A stretch of DNA of 21,169 nt from Planctomycetota bacterium (GTDB lineage Bacteria; Planctomycetota; PLA2; JAEUHO01): positions 1,365 to 22,533 of the forward strand of contig JARGNS010000003.1 in the NCBI GenBank assembly GCA_029213105.1, written 5' to 3'. The position numbers and the translations under genes were made by a program. The notes beneath the pieces are model-generated. The model saw only the letters and a program-made list of their open reading frames with translations, had not been told where the DNA came from and did no database searches. Positions 15,301 to 20,762 of the stretch are shown piece by piece. Each line of letters starts with the position of its first letter. Within the stretch, counting starts at the first letter, position 1.

Positions 15301-15508
15301 GATCGTCGGCTTCTCCTGGTGGGGCGTGAACCTGCTGGGCATCGGCCTCCACAGCTACGGCTTCACCAGCGGCATCTTCAATGGCCTGATGGCCTTCTAT
15401 GCCATCGAGGGTGCGGTGCTGCTGGTCGGGGCCTACCTGTGGCTGCGGGGCCGCGAGCCGGCATCGCCGAGTACGCCGCCGCCGCTCGAGGGCAGCAGCA
15501 ACTCGTAG
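12350..15508 (+). CDS. ccsBA: ResB-CcsA fusion, System II cytochrome c synthase
   Basis: Exports haem and attaches it to CxxCH motifs of apocytochromes c at the outer face of the cytoplasmic membrane. Residues 1-~385 are ResB/Ccs1: membrane segments near 20-38, 70-88 and 98-117, a large periplasmic beta domain, and another segment near 363-382. A further hydrophobic segment (about 396-411) ends LGLTGC. It is followed by an outside region of about 325 residues starting with VPVQSEGRVKPLHTW (432-446). The CcsA part starts near 740 with several membrane segments and carries the WWD haem motif WGRFWGWDPKE at 938-948. Candidate haem ligands are His105, His868, His963 and His1001, matching the TM-His and P-His pattern known from fused CcsBA. 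The start is the ATG overlapping the lipoprotein stop. The 3' end overlaps the convergent acetyltransferase gene by 76 bases. Confidence 0.93.
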   Translation: MSTSKPMTFSRVLDAVGSMKVATWLFILLGILTFAGTLEQANMSLYEVQIKYFESLVLVWWAGGVVPVPLFGGYLLLSVLFVNLLVGGVIRIRKRKATIGIIIAHVGILSLLAGSFVEHQWSSKGQMTLFLNETSDEFQSVHEWEVVVVAPAGDGEREFVIPWESFKDLDAGERVTWTHADLPFDVVISDMARNAQPQPAKPGDSHAIEGFVLARLKPVSIGNRVNVPGVIVTLHPEDAGKATRSILWGLQEYPWNPTVGETRYLVDLRRRTWPMPFSVRLDKFEHEKYAGTTMAKRYSSFVTKIDGGSQEPIHITMNEPMRWRGYTLYQSDYGPKPNDPPGTPAYSTLSVVKNPSDKWPEWMLYFLIIPGMALQFAMKFVKWIGAETKRNQRKRAAGALVLLAALGLTGCDQTVGKHSGWSEEAQKSVASVPVQSEGRVKPLHTWAAFGLLGMNHKRSCLDANGEKLKPTEWFLDVAFRQERAKTHACFAVQTSATLEAVGAGAAIAKKKKRDRYSYNEFVTADVRARLAQLYEQFREIDPKDRAPVQAGVVDLNNSVALFEGMADLFSWARTDFPLEDASLAPLFGGKTAVRFTEILEKSPELIQRARAGMGSAEDGSDASEEATAIGNLLMEAFSKVDRGLRVGLLPPTGKATMDGATWLTLRDVSGFALLRGVIEPDHLAALRAMETMARASDDEAAFTQGAAEWQSLTAKLAEARGEYREVEREIGFYASAPFDGAMGMYGLALILAIVMMFAARLRWMPHVVMGVTIIALAYHTYGIVLRCLIRGRPPVSTLYETIIFIGASGVVALLATELLTRRRVALALAPLLGLGLVLLAGRYEVLKGTDTMPQLVAVLDTNYWLTIHVICISIGYMAGLAASLLAHVYVFGKLFRGDALSGEWYRAIVKMVYGMLCVALLTSLVGTILGGVWANDSWGRFWGWDPKENGALLICLAQLAILHARMAGMIKALGICLATIFQGMIVGFSWWGVNLLGIGLHSYGFTSGIFNGLMAFYAIEGAVLLVGAYLWLRGREPASPSTPPPLEGSSNS

Positions 15509-16035
15509 GCGGCACTGACGTCGGGCTCGAGGCTGGCGCGGGCGTAGCGGAAGCCGCGTGCGATCTCGTGGAACCCGAAGCGCTCATGCAGGGCGATGGA
15601 TGCACGGTTGGTGCGGTTGGCCACGTAGTAGGCCGCGTCCGTGCGGCGGCGGAGCCAGTCGAGCCGCGCGCCGGTGAGTACCACGCCCAGCCCTCGCCGC
15701 CGCCAGGGCGGATCGACGATCACCCCGGTCAGGTACCAGCCTTCGGGGAGCACGAGGGGCAGCCCGTCGCGGGCGTACTCCAGCTGCCGGGCGCGGGCGA
15801 AGCCCGCGAGGTGATGGCCGATGGCCGCCACGAACACGCAGCCGGGTTCGTCTCGGGTGAGGCCCTTGAGCTCGTCATCGATACGCGGGCGCACCACGCT
15901 CTCGCCGAGGCCCTGCCGTGCGCAGGTCAGTCGCGTGATCTCCGCGGCGTCTTCCGGGCGCGCGCGGCGCACGACATCGGCTCCGAAGCGCTCGCTCGGC
16001 GGACGCTGCGGCTGGAACTCGGCGTACTCCCCCAT
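15433..16035 (-). CDS. GNAT-family N-acetyltransferase
   Basis: A 200-residue protein of the GNAT fold that would transfer an acetyl group from acetyl-CoA to an amine. The start VVRRARPEDAAEITRL is the usual first strand and helix. The acetyl-CoA pyrophosphate loop is VDPPWRRRGLG (RRRGLG at 112-117), after the strand YLTGVIV. NRASIALHERFGF (143-155) is the typical late helix and beta-turn. The order resembles RimI-like or aminoglycoside 6'-acetyltransferase-like enzymes, but the substrate cannot be told. The last ~20 residues (SSGGGVLGDAGS...) are encoded antisense to the C-terminus of ccsBA and look non-conserved. The gene follows the Cys-rich secreted protein by 46 bases on the same strand. 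The Shine-Dalgarno is weak. Confidence 0.85.
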   Translation of the reverse strand: MGEYAEFQPQRPPSERFGADVVRRARPEDAAEITRLTCARQGLGESVVRPRIDDELKGLTRDEPGCVFVAAIGHHLAGFARARQLEYARDGLPLVLPEGWYLTGVIVDPPWRRRGLGVVLTGARLDWLRRRTDAAYYVANRTNRASIALHERFGFHEIARGFRYARASLEPDVSAAYELLLPSSGGGVLGDAGSRPRSHR

Positions 16036-16081
16036 GGGATGGACCCTACCCCAACCCCCACGGCTTGGCCGCCTCGGACGA

Positions 16082-17110
16082 TCAACTCCCGCGGGGGGTG
16101 ACCTGGGCGATCTCGCGGTGCAGCGCCGGGTTCGGCGGGCGGATGCCGGGAAGCGTCTCTTTCGCCGGGGCCGCCTTCGGTTCAGGCGCCTTCATCGGGG
16201 CGGGCTTCGGCTTGGGCGCCATGCCCAGGTTCGCCTCCAGGGCCGTGCGGGCTGCGGAGGTGCCGCCCCAACGCTTGGCCAGCTTGAGGAAGCGCTTGGC
16301 GCCGGCCTCGTCGCCCTGACCGGCGAGGAGCCACGCCGTGACCGTGTGGGCCTTCGCATCGGTGAGCCGGTAGCCGGAGGTCTCCTTGAGGCCGTCGGTG
16401 ATGCCCTTGAGCTTGGTCGCATCGGCGAAGATGCTCTCGGCCTCGAGGCGATCTGCGGCGCGCAGCTCGCCGGCCTTGGCCAGCGTGTCCAGCTCGCCGG
16501 CGGCGCCGCGCCAGTCGGACTTGACTACGCCGCAGAGGAGCAGGCCGAGGCGCGCTCGGTGCTCCTGCGGGTCCTTGGCCAGGGCGGCAACGAAATCCGT
16601 CTTGGCGCCCGCGTAGTCACCGACATGGAAGCGGGCCGCGCCTCGATCGAGCCGACCGAGGCCGTCGAGCGCCCGCGCCGAGCCGGCGTCTTCGTCCCCG
16701 ATGGCCAGCAGCACGTCGAGGCTGGCAGCCTCTTCGAGTACGGCACCCTCCTGCAGGCAGAACGGGTAGCGACGCAGGAAGTAGCGGCTGATGTAGGCCC
16801 GGCGGTAGTCCGCACGGCTGCGGATGCGGCCGCGCATCTGGGACCACGGGCCGTAGCCGCGTCGGACGTACCCGGTCGAGTTGCAGCCACAGCCCCGGGT
16901 GGTGCGCGGCACCACATAGCGCGTGGACGGATGGCAGCGGTCGCGGACGTAGCAGGTCCCCGAGCGGTTGCAGCTCACGCGTCCGCCGTGGGTGCTGGGG
17001 TGACCGCGGTAGAGTCCGCCGCCGCAGTCATCGGCGTCCGCCGCGGGCATGCCCAGCAGCGCGACGAGCGCCGGAGCGGTGAGAAGAACGAGCAGTCGGA
17101 CCGTACGCAT
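16082..17110 (-). CDS. Secreted Cys-rich / TPR-like protein
   Basis: 342 residues. Residues 1-26 are a signal peptide (LLVLLTAPALVALLGMPAADA). Residues 28-118 are rich in Cys (29, 47, 53, 59, 74, 76, 118), Arg, Tyr and Gly, and suggest a disulfide-stabilised outside domain. Residues about 125-290 are Ala/Leu-rich helices with TPR-like pairs: GAARFHVGDYAGAKTDFVAAL, then AAADR/ADRLEAESIFADA-type and TAWLLAGQGDEAGAKRFLKLA segments. The C-terminus is a Lys/Pro/Ala-rich tail. The arrangement suggests an exported scaffold, but no family was recognised. GGAGG lies about 5 bases before the ATG at 17110. The gene is divergent from the TauE/SafE-like gene and probably co-transcribed with the acetyltransferase downstream. 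Confidence 0.75.
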   Translation of the reverse strand: MRTVRLLVLLTAPALVALLGMPAADADDCGGGLYRGHPSTHGGRVSCNRSGTCYVRDRCHPSTRYVVPRTTRGCGCNSTGYVRRGYGPWSQMRGRIRSRADYRRAYISRYFLRRYPFCLQEGAVLEEAASLDVLLAIGDEDAGSARALDGLGRLDRGAARFHVGDYAGAKTDFVAALAKDPQEHRARLGLLLCGVVKSDWRGAAGELDTLAKAGELRAADRLEAESIFADATKLKGITDGLKETSGYRLTDAKAHTVTAWLLAGQGDEAGAKRFLKLAKRWGGTSAARTALEANLGMAPKPKPAPMKAPEPKAAPAKETLPGIRPPNPALHREIAQVTPRGS

Positions 17111-17270
17111 CGGGGCCTCCCTGCGGACCCCCTCCGGAGTCCTGATGGGCGGAGGAGGCCTGCCGGGTGGGCCCCTGTCCGCCGTGCACGGGAGCTAGCA
17201 TACCCCCGCCTTGCTCTTGGACGGCGGACGCGGGAGCTTTCGTCCCCGCTGGTACGCTCGCGTGGCATGC

Positions 17271-17275
17271 GGAGG
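17271..17275 (+). promoter_or_regulatory. Shine-Dalgarno that fixes the permease start
   Basis: GGAGG (within GGAGGAG) ends 8 bases before the ATG at 17284. The open frame extends back to 17167 but encodes a Pro/Cys/Trp-rich string unlike the family, so that extension is discarded. Confidence 0.7.
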
Positions 17276-17283
17276 AGAGCGCG

Positions 17284-17640
17284 ATGGACGTCCTGACCTT
17301 GATCCTGATCGGCCTGGTGGCGGGCACCCTGGGCAGCGTCCTGGGCCTGGGCGGGGGGTTCCTCGTCGTGCCGGCGCTGATCTTCCTGAAGGACATGGAC
17401 GCCAAGCAGGCCTCGGGCACGGCCATCGCCGTCATCGTGCCGACGATGCTCGTGGCTCTCTGGCGGCGCGGCATCCAGGGCCACATCGACTTCTCCATCG
17501 CGTGGCAGATCGCGATCGGGGCCGTCGTGGGGGCCTTCGTGGGCAGTTGGCTGGCGGGCTACCTGCCGGCCGTCGTGATCCGGCGGACCTTCGCCATCGT
17601 GCTCGTGGGCCTGGCGGCGCTGCTCTTCTTCAAGGAGTAG
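17284..17640 (+). CDS. Half-length TauE/SafE (TSUP) membrane permease
   Basis: 118 residues with about four hydrophobic segments (near 3-22, 45-60, 70-88 and 98-115). The TSUP signature is clear in the first half: GLVAGTLGSVLGLGGGFLVVP, followed by KQASGTAIAVIV. Full TauE/SafE proteins are about 250 residues and made of two such halves, so this is a single half, expected to act as a dimer if functional. Family members move small organic or sulfur-containing anions such as sulfite or sulfoacetate, but the cargo cannot be told here. The stop codon is natural and is followed by non-coding sequence with a REP-like repeat, so it does not look like a fresh truncation. Confidence 0.85.
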   Translation: MDVLTLILIGLVAGTLGSVLGLGGGFLVVPALIFLKDMDAKQASGTAIAVIVPTMLVALWRRGIQGHIDFSIAWQIAIGAVVGAFVGSWLAGYLPAVVIRRTFAIVLVGLAALLFFKE

Positions 17641-17684
17641 TGCCGACGGCCCGCGCGTCGTACGCAGGGGGGGCAGGCGGATGC

Positions 17685-17733
17685 GCGGGCGGACACACGC
17701 TCGGTGCTGCGCACCTCCCTGGACCGCCCCTAC
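17685..17733 (-). repeat. REP-like GTAG hairpin repeat, copy 3
   Basis: Same orientation as copy 2. On the plus strand it begins GCGGGCGGACACACGCT and ends CTGGACCGCCCCTAC. Outer arms are GGGCGG and CCGCCC. The inner arms GGTGC and GCACC pair around TGC. It lies between the convergent permease and threonine dehydrogenase genes. A smaller CGGCC-GGG-GGCCG hairpin follows at about 17747-17759. Confidence 0.7.
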
Positions 17734-17772
17734 GGGGGAAGCGGACCGGCCGGGGGCCGTGCCTGCGTCAAC

Positions 17773-18735
17773 TCACGCGTGGGCGGGGGCGTTCTCGCCC
17801 TGGGCGTCGATCAACGCCTTGACCTTGGGCATGAGGTCGTCGCTCATCGCCTCGAGGTCGAACTCGTGGTTCCAGCCCCAGTCGTTGCGCGCGTTGCTGT
17901 CGTCGAGCACGTCCGGCCACGAGTCGAGGATCGCCTGGCGTGCCGGATCGGGCGCGAAGGTGAGGTCGACGCCGGGGATGCGGGCGCGCACGGCGTCCGC
18001 GATCTCGTCGGCCGTCGGGCTGATGGCCGCGATGTTGTAGATGGAGCGACCGAGGTCGGCCTTCGGGGCGTCCATCAACTCGAGCATCGCGCGGATCGCG
18101 TCGGGCATGTACATGAACGGGATCACGGCGTCGGGACGGCAGAACGACTCGTAGCCGCCGCTGCGCATGCCATCCACGTACATGAACAGCGCGTAGTCGC
18201 TGGTGCCGCCGCCCGGGATGCCGGCGTTGATGAGGCCCGGGAACCGGACGCCGCGGAAGTCGATGCCGAAGTTCGCCTCGTAGTACTCGCCCAGCAGTTC
18301 GCCGGCGACCTTGGTGATGCCGTACATCGTGGTCGGGCGCAGGGGGACGTCGTCGCCGACGGGCGACGTGAGGCCGGGGCCGAAGGCCGCGATGGTGCTG
18401 GTGAAGAAGACCTGCTCCACGCCGAACAGGCGCGCGGCCTCCAGCACGTTGCGCGTGCCGTCCATGTTGATGCGGTAGGCGCGGTGGGGGATGCCTTCCC
18501 CCGCGGCCGACAGGATGGCGGCGAGATGCATGATGCGGTGCGGGCGGAAGCGCGCGGTGAGCGTGTTGATCTCCTCCGCGTAGGTGATGTCGCCGCGGAC
18601 CCACTCGACCTCGGCCGGACAGCCCTCGGGGCGCGGTGCCAGGTCGAACACGGCGACGTCGTCGCCGCGGCCAACCAGGATCGGAAGCAGGTCCGTGCCG
18701 ATCTGACCGCCGGCACCCGTGATGAGGATCTTCAT
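17773..18735 (-). CDS. L-threonine 3-dehydrogenase, SDR (epimerase-like) type
   Basis: Predicted to oxidise L-threonine to 2-amino-3-oxobutyrate with NAD+. The 320 residues follow the extended short-chain dehydrogenase plan. The NAD loop is GAGGQIG (7-13), Asp31 is in position to hold the adenosine ribose, and the catalytic set is Ser113/Thr114 with YGITK (Tyr138, Lys142). Blocks that mark the threonine dehydrogenase branch rather than UDP-sugar epimerases are present: LSAAGEGIPHRAYRIN, TIAAFGP, the RFPGLINAG-PGGGTSDYA stretch, MYMPDAIRAM and the C-terminal DDSNARNDWGWNHEFDLEAM. Glycine C-acetyltransferase, the usual pathway partner, is not in the window. ATG 18735 gives the canonical MKILITG start; an ATG three codons earlier (18744) is possible. 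The anti-sigma gene ends 76 bases upstream. Confidence 0.9.
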   Translation of the reverse strand: MKILITGAGGQIGTDLLPILVGRGDDVAVFDLAPRPEGCPAEVEWVRGDITYAEEINTLTARFRPHRIMHLAAILSAAGEGIPHRAYRINMDGTRNVLEAARLFGVEQVFFTSTIAAFGPGLTSPVGDDVPLRPTTMYGITKVAGELLGEYYEANFGIDFRGVRFPGLINAGIPGGGTSDYALFMYVDGMRSGGYESFCRPDAVIPFMYMPDAIRAMLELMDAPKADLGRSIYNIAAISPTADEIADAVRARIPGVDLTFAPDPARQAILDSWPDVLDDSNARNDWGWNHEFDLEAMSDDLMPKVKALIDAQGENAPAHA

Positions 18736-18811
18736 GCCGCCCATGATCCGCCCAGGGGCGACGGGGGGGTATGAAACACCCGGGTGCATGGGGCCCGCGG
18801 AAAGCCGGGGG

Positions 18812-19084
18812 CTACTCCTGGCAGTCTCCCTCGTCCTCGATCGAGGCACCCTCGGCGATCTTGCGCTTCATGCGTTCGAGCAGGCCCTCGGGCATCTTGA
18901 CGGGCTGGAGCCGCTGGAGCACCTCCAGGACCTCCTCGTAGCTGTTGAAGATGCCCACGCACGGCGGGCAATGGTGGAGGTGATCGCGGACGAACTGCAC
19001 ATCCTCCTCGGGGAGGGTGCCGTCGCGGAACTGGAGGAGCATGTCGGCGACACGCTTGCAGAACTCAGCGCTGCACTGGCTCAT
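18812..19084 (-). CDS. Zinc-binding anti-sigma factor (zf-HC2 type)
   Basis: A 90-residue soluble protein with the ZAS zinc motif H-x3-C-x2-C at His35, Cys39 and Cys42 (HLHHCPPC). An upstream Cys, probably Cys9, would be the fourth ligand. There is no membrane segment, so it is a cytoplasmic anti-sigma factor, likely redox- or metal-sensitive. The remainder (45-90) is a charged helix (LEVLQRLQPVKMPEGLLERMKRKI) suited to wrapping around the sigma factor, followed by an acidic tail with a last cysteine. Its ATG overlaps the sigma stop codon by four bases (TGA within ATGA on the coding strand), so the pair is translationally coupled. Confidence 0.9.
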   Translation of the reverse strand: MSQCSAEFCKRVADMLLQFRDGTLPEEDVQFVRDHLHHCPPCVGIFNSYEEVLEVLQRLQPVKMPEGLLERMKRKIAEGASIEDEGDCQE

Positions 19085-19674
19085 GCGTTTCCTCCTTCCG
19101 TGGTGTTGGCCTCATCGCGTGCGGCCCAGAATTGATCGAGGCTCCGACGCAGATGCAACCGGGCGCGGTGCAGTCTGGTCTTGAAGCCGCCCAGGGTGAG
19201 TTCCATGAGCCGGGCGGCCTCGGCGTACGGGACGCCTTCGAGGTCGTGGAGGATCACGGCCTCGCGGTAGCCGTCCGGCAACTCGTCGATGGCCTCACGG
19301 ATGCGGCCGTCGACCTCGTTGGCCATGGCGGCCTTGTCGGGGTGCTTGCTGAAGTCGTGGATCCCGGACGGGTGGTTGGACTCATCGAAATCGATCGGGA
19401 GGCCGTCCAGGCTCACGGCGGGGCGCCGCTTGCGCGTGCGGTGGATCTCGCGGGCCTCGTTGAGGGTGATGCGGTAGATCCAGCCCATCGGATCCGACTC
19501 GCCGCGGTAGGAGCCCGCGTTCTTCAGGATCTTGATGAGTGTGTTCTGCATCGCGTCTTCGGCATCGGCGTCGTTGTTGGTCATCCGCCGCGCAAGTCGG
19601 TAGATGCGCTCGCCGTACCGCTCGAGGAGCAGCTCCGGGTCGAGCAACGCACTGGGGGGGGAATCGGAGGACAC
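19081..19674 (-). CDS. ECF-type RNA polymerase sigma factor
   Basis: 197 residues with the two-domain ECF layout. Region 2 spans about 12-84: ERYGERIYRLARRMTNND, AEDAMQNTLIKILKN for core binding and -10 melting, and WIYRITLNEAREIHRTRKRR. A poorly conserved linker spans 85-120. Region 4 spans about 122-178: IDELPDGYREAVILHDLEGVPY, then AEAARLMELTLGGFKTRLHRAR as the -35-reading helix-turn-helix. The GTG start at 19674 has AGGAG 6 bases upstream. A run of eight C on the coding strand falls in codons 5-8. The gene is coupled to the anti-sigma gene downstream. The target regulon is unknown, and no ECF-type promoter was found with confidence in the upstream gap. Confidence 0.93.
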   Translation of the reverse strand: MSSDSPPSALLDPELLLERYGERIYRLARRMTNNDADAEDAMQNTLIKILKNAGSYRGESDPMGWIYRITLNEAREIHRTRKRRPAVSLDGLPIDFDESNHPSGIHDFSKHPDKAAMANEVDGRIREAIDELPDGYREAVILHDLEGVPYAEAARLMELTLGGFKTRLHRARLHLRRSLDQFWAARDEANTTEGGNA

Positions 19675-19710
19675 GGGTGGCTCCTGTCAGGCGTGGGTCC
19701 CGGAGGATAC

Positions 19711-19725
19711 AGCCCCCGACGGGCT
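19711..19725. other. Small hairpin upstream of the sigma gene
   Basis: AGCCC, loop CCGAC, GGGCT, in the 95-base gap between the LysR stop codon and the sigma start. The stem is 5 bp. It would be in the 5' leader or promoter of the sigma operon. Confidence 0.3.
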
Positions 19726-19741
19726 CCGCGTTCGTGTCAAT

Positions 19742-19756
19742 CCCACGACGCGTGGG
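19742..19756 (-). terminator. Hairpin after LysR gene
   Basis: CCCACG, loop ACG, CGTGGG: a 6-bp stem 13 bases downstream of the LysR stop codon (19770). It could terminate the LysR transcript before the sigma operon. No long U-tract follows. Confidence 0.4.
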
Positions 19757-19769
19757 CCGCGCGGGGGTT

Positions 19770-20663
19770 TCATGCCTCGGCGCGGAAGTGCTCTGCCATG
19801 AGCTTGAGCAGGCTGGTCGTGAGGATGCCCGGCGTGCGGTCCTTGCGGCGCGCCACGGCGATGCGGCGTGCGGGGAAGCGCCCGGGCAGGGGACGAATGA
19901 CCATCCGGCGGCGGTCTGCCGCCGTGAGGGCCATCTCCGGGATGATCGAGAGCCCGAGGCCCCCCGCCACGTAGGCCTTCACGACTTCCAGGTTGCCCGA
20001 CTCCATCACGGTCTGGAGTTCGACACCCTCGGCGCGCAGCCCGCGGTCGATCAGGCTGCGCGTCTCGGCGCCCTTGGCCAGGAGCACGGCGGCCTCTCCG
20101 TGCAGCGAGCGTAGCGACAGGCGCTTCTTCGCCAGCAGCGGGTGCTTGGGGGGCAAGGCCAGCACCAGGGCGTCGTCGAGCAGCGTGCGCGTCCAGAGGG
20201 CCGGATCGACAAACGGCGGCCGCGTGACGATGCCCACGTCGGCCTCGCGGTTGAGCAGCATCTCGAGGATCGTCTTGGACCCGTGGTTGTGGACCACCAC
20301 ATCGGCCTGCGGATGCAGCTTGCCGAAGCGCGTGAGCACCGGCGGCAGCAGGTGCAGCGCGACGGTGTCGCCGCACGCCAGCACCACGGACCCACGTTCG
20401 GGGGCCTGGATCTCGCGGATGCGACGTGCGCCCTCCTGGAGGCTGGCCAGCGCCGCATCGGCGGCCTCGAGCAGCGCCGAGCCCGACGGCGTGAGGCGTA
20501 CGCCGCGGCCGTCGCGATCGAGCAGGCGGGCGCCGAGTTCCTCTTCCAGTGCCTTGATGTGCAGGCTGACGGCGGGCTGCGTCATGTGCAGCTTCTTCGC
20601 GGCGGCGGTGAAGGAGCCCTCGCGCAGCACGGCTCGGAAGGACTCGAGTTGTCGTAGTTCCAC
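19770..20663 (-). CDS. LysR-family transcriptional regulator
   Basis: 297 residues from the GTG at 20663. The winged helix-turn-helix covers about residues 2-60: ELRQLESFRAVLREGSFTAAAKKLHMTQPAVSLHIKALEEELGARLLDRDGRGVRLTPSG-type sequence, a textbook LysR N-terminus. A linker helix leads into the type-2 periplasmic-binding-like effector domain from about residue 88 (VVLACGDTVALHLLPPVLTRF) to the end. The inducer is unknown. Start choice: GGAGGT lies 7 bases upstream of this GTG. The ATG at 20699 overlaps a palindromic operator and would add 12 residues unlike the family. Divergent target genes, common for LysR members, are not seen: the next gene upstream is codirectional. Confidence 0.93.
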   Translation of the reverse strand: MELRQLESFRAVLREGSFTAAAKKLHMTQPAVSLHIKALEEELGARLLDRDGRGVRLTPSGSALLEAADAALASLQEGARRIREIQAPERGSVVLACGDTVALHLLPPVLTRFGKLHPQADVVVHNHGSKTILEMLLNREADVGIVTRPPFVDPALWTRTLLDDALVLALPPKHPLLAKKRLSLRSLHGEAAVLLAKGAETRSLIDRGLRAEGVELQTVMESGNLEVVKAYVAGGLGLSIIPEMALTAADRRRMVIRPLPGRFPARRIAVARRKDRTPGILTTSLLKLMAEHFRAEA

Positions 20664-20670
20664 GGGCGCC

Positions 20671-20676
20671 ACCTCC
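20671..20676 (-). promoter_or_regulatory. Shine-Dalgarno GGAGGT of the LysR gene
   Basis: GGAGGT on the minus strand, 7 bases before GTG 20663. It is one of the best ribosome sites in the window and settles the start. Confidence 0.75.
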
Positions 20677-20697
20677 GATGCCGGGCCGCGGATCATC

Positions 20698-20712
20698 ATA
20701 AGCCAGGCTTAT
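20698..20712. promoter_or_regulatory. LysR-type palindromic operator
   Basis: ATAAGCC, centre A, GGCTTAT: a perfect 15-base dyad and one of the few AT-containing islands in the area. It fits the LysR-box idea (T-N11-A inside a dyad) and lies 35-49 bases before the LysR start, where autoregulation is usual. Confidence 0.6.
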
Positions 20713-20762
20713 CGGGTCTGCCTAGCCGGTCGCCATGCGGATCGACGGCGGGGGTGCGCGGG

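Noticed and set aside
12092..15352. A 1086-codon open frame on the minus strand opposite ccsBA
   Set aside because: It is a shadow: high GC removes stop codons antisense to real genes. The translation is His/Arg/Glu-rich without any domain, whereas the plus strand gives clear ResB and CcsA motifs.
17217..17258. TTGGAC and TACGCT as a promoter for the permease gene
   Set aside because: The gap of 30 bases between hexamers is not compatible with a normal promoter.
15821..17296. A 491-codon plus-strand frame opposite the Cys-rich protein gene
   Set aside because: No ribosome site or signal peptide and Ala/Gly/Arg-rich composition. The minus strand has a signal peptide, a Shine-Dalgarno and regular domains.
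18736..18849. Extension of the threonine dehydrogenase to a start at 18849
   Set aside because: The added residues precede the NAD-binding strand MKILITG and overlap the anti-sigma 3' end. The inner ATG gives the canonical family start.
19704..19740. TTGACA (19740-19735) and TATCCT (19709-19704) on the minus strand as a sigma-70 promoter for the sigma gene
   Set aside because: The spacer is 25 bases, far from the usual 16-18, so the pair is probably chance.
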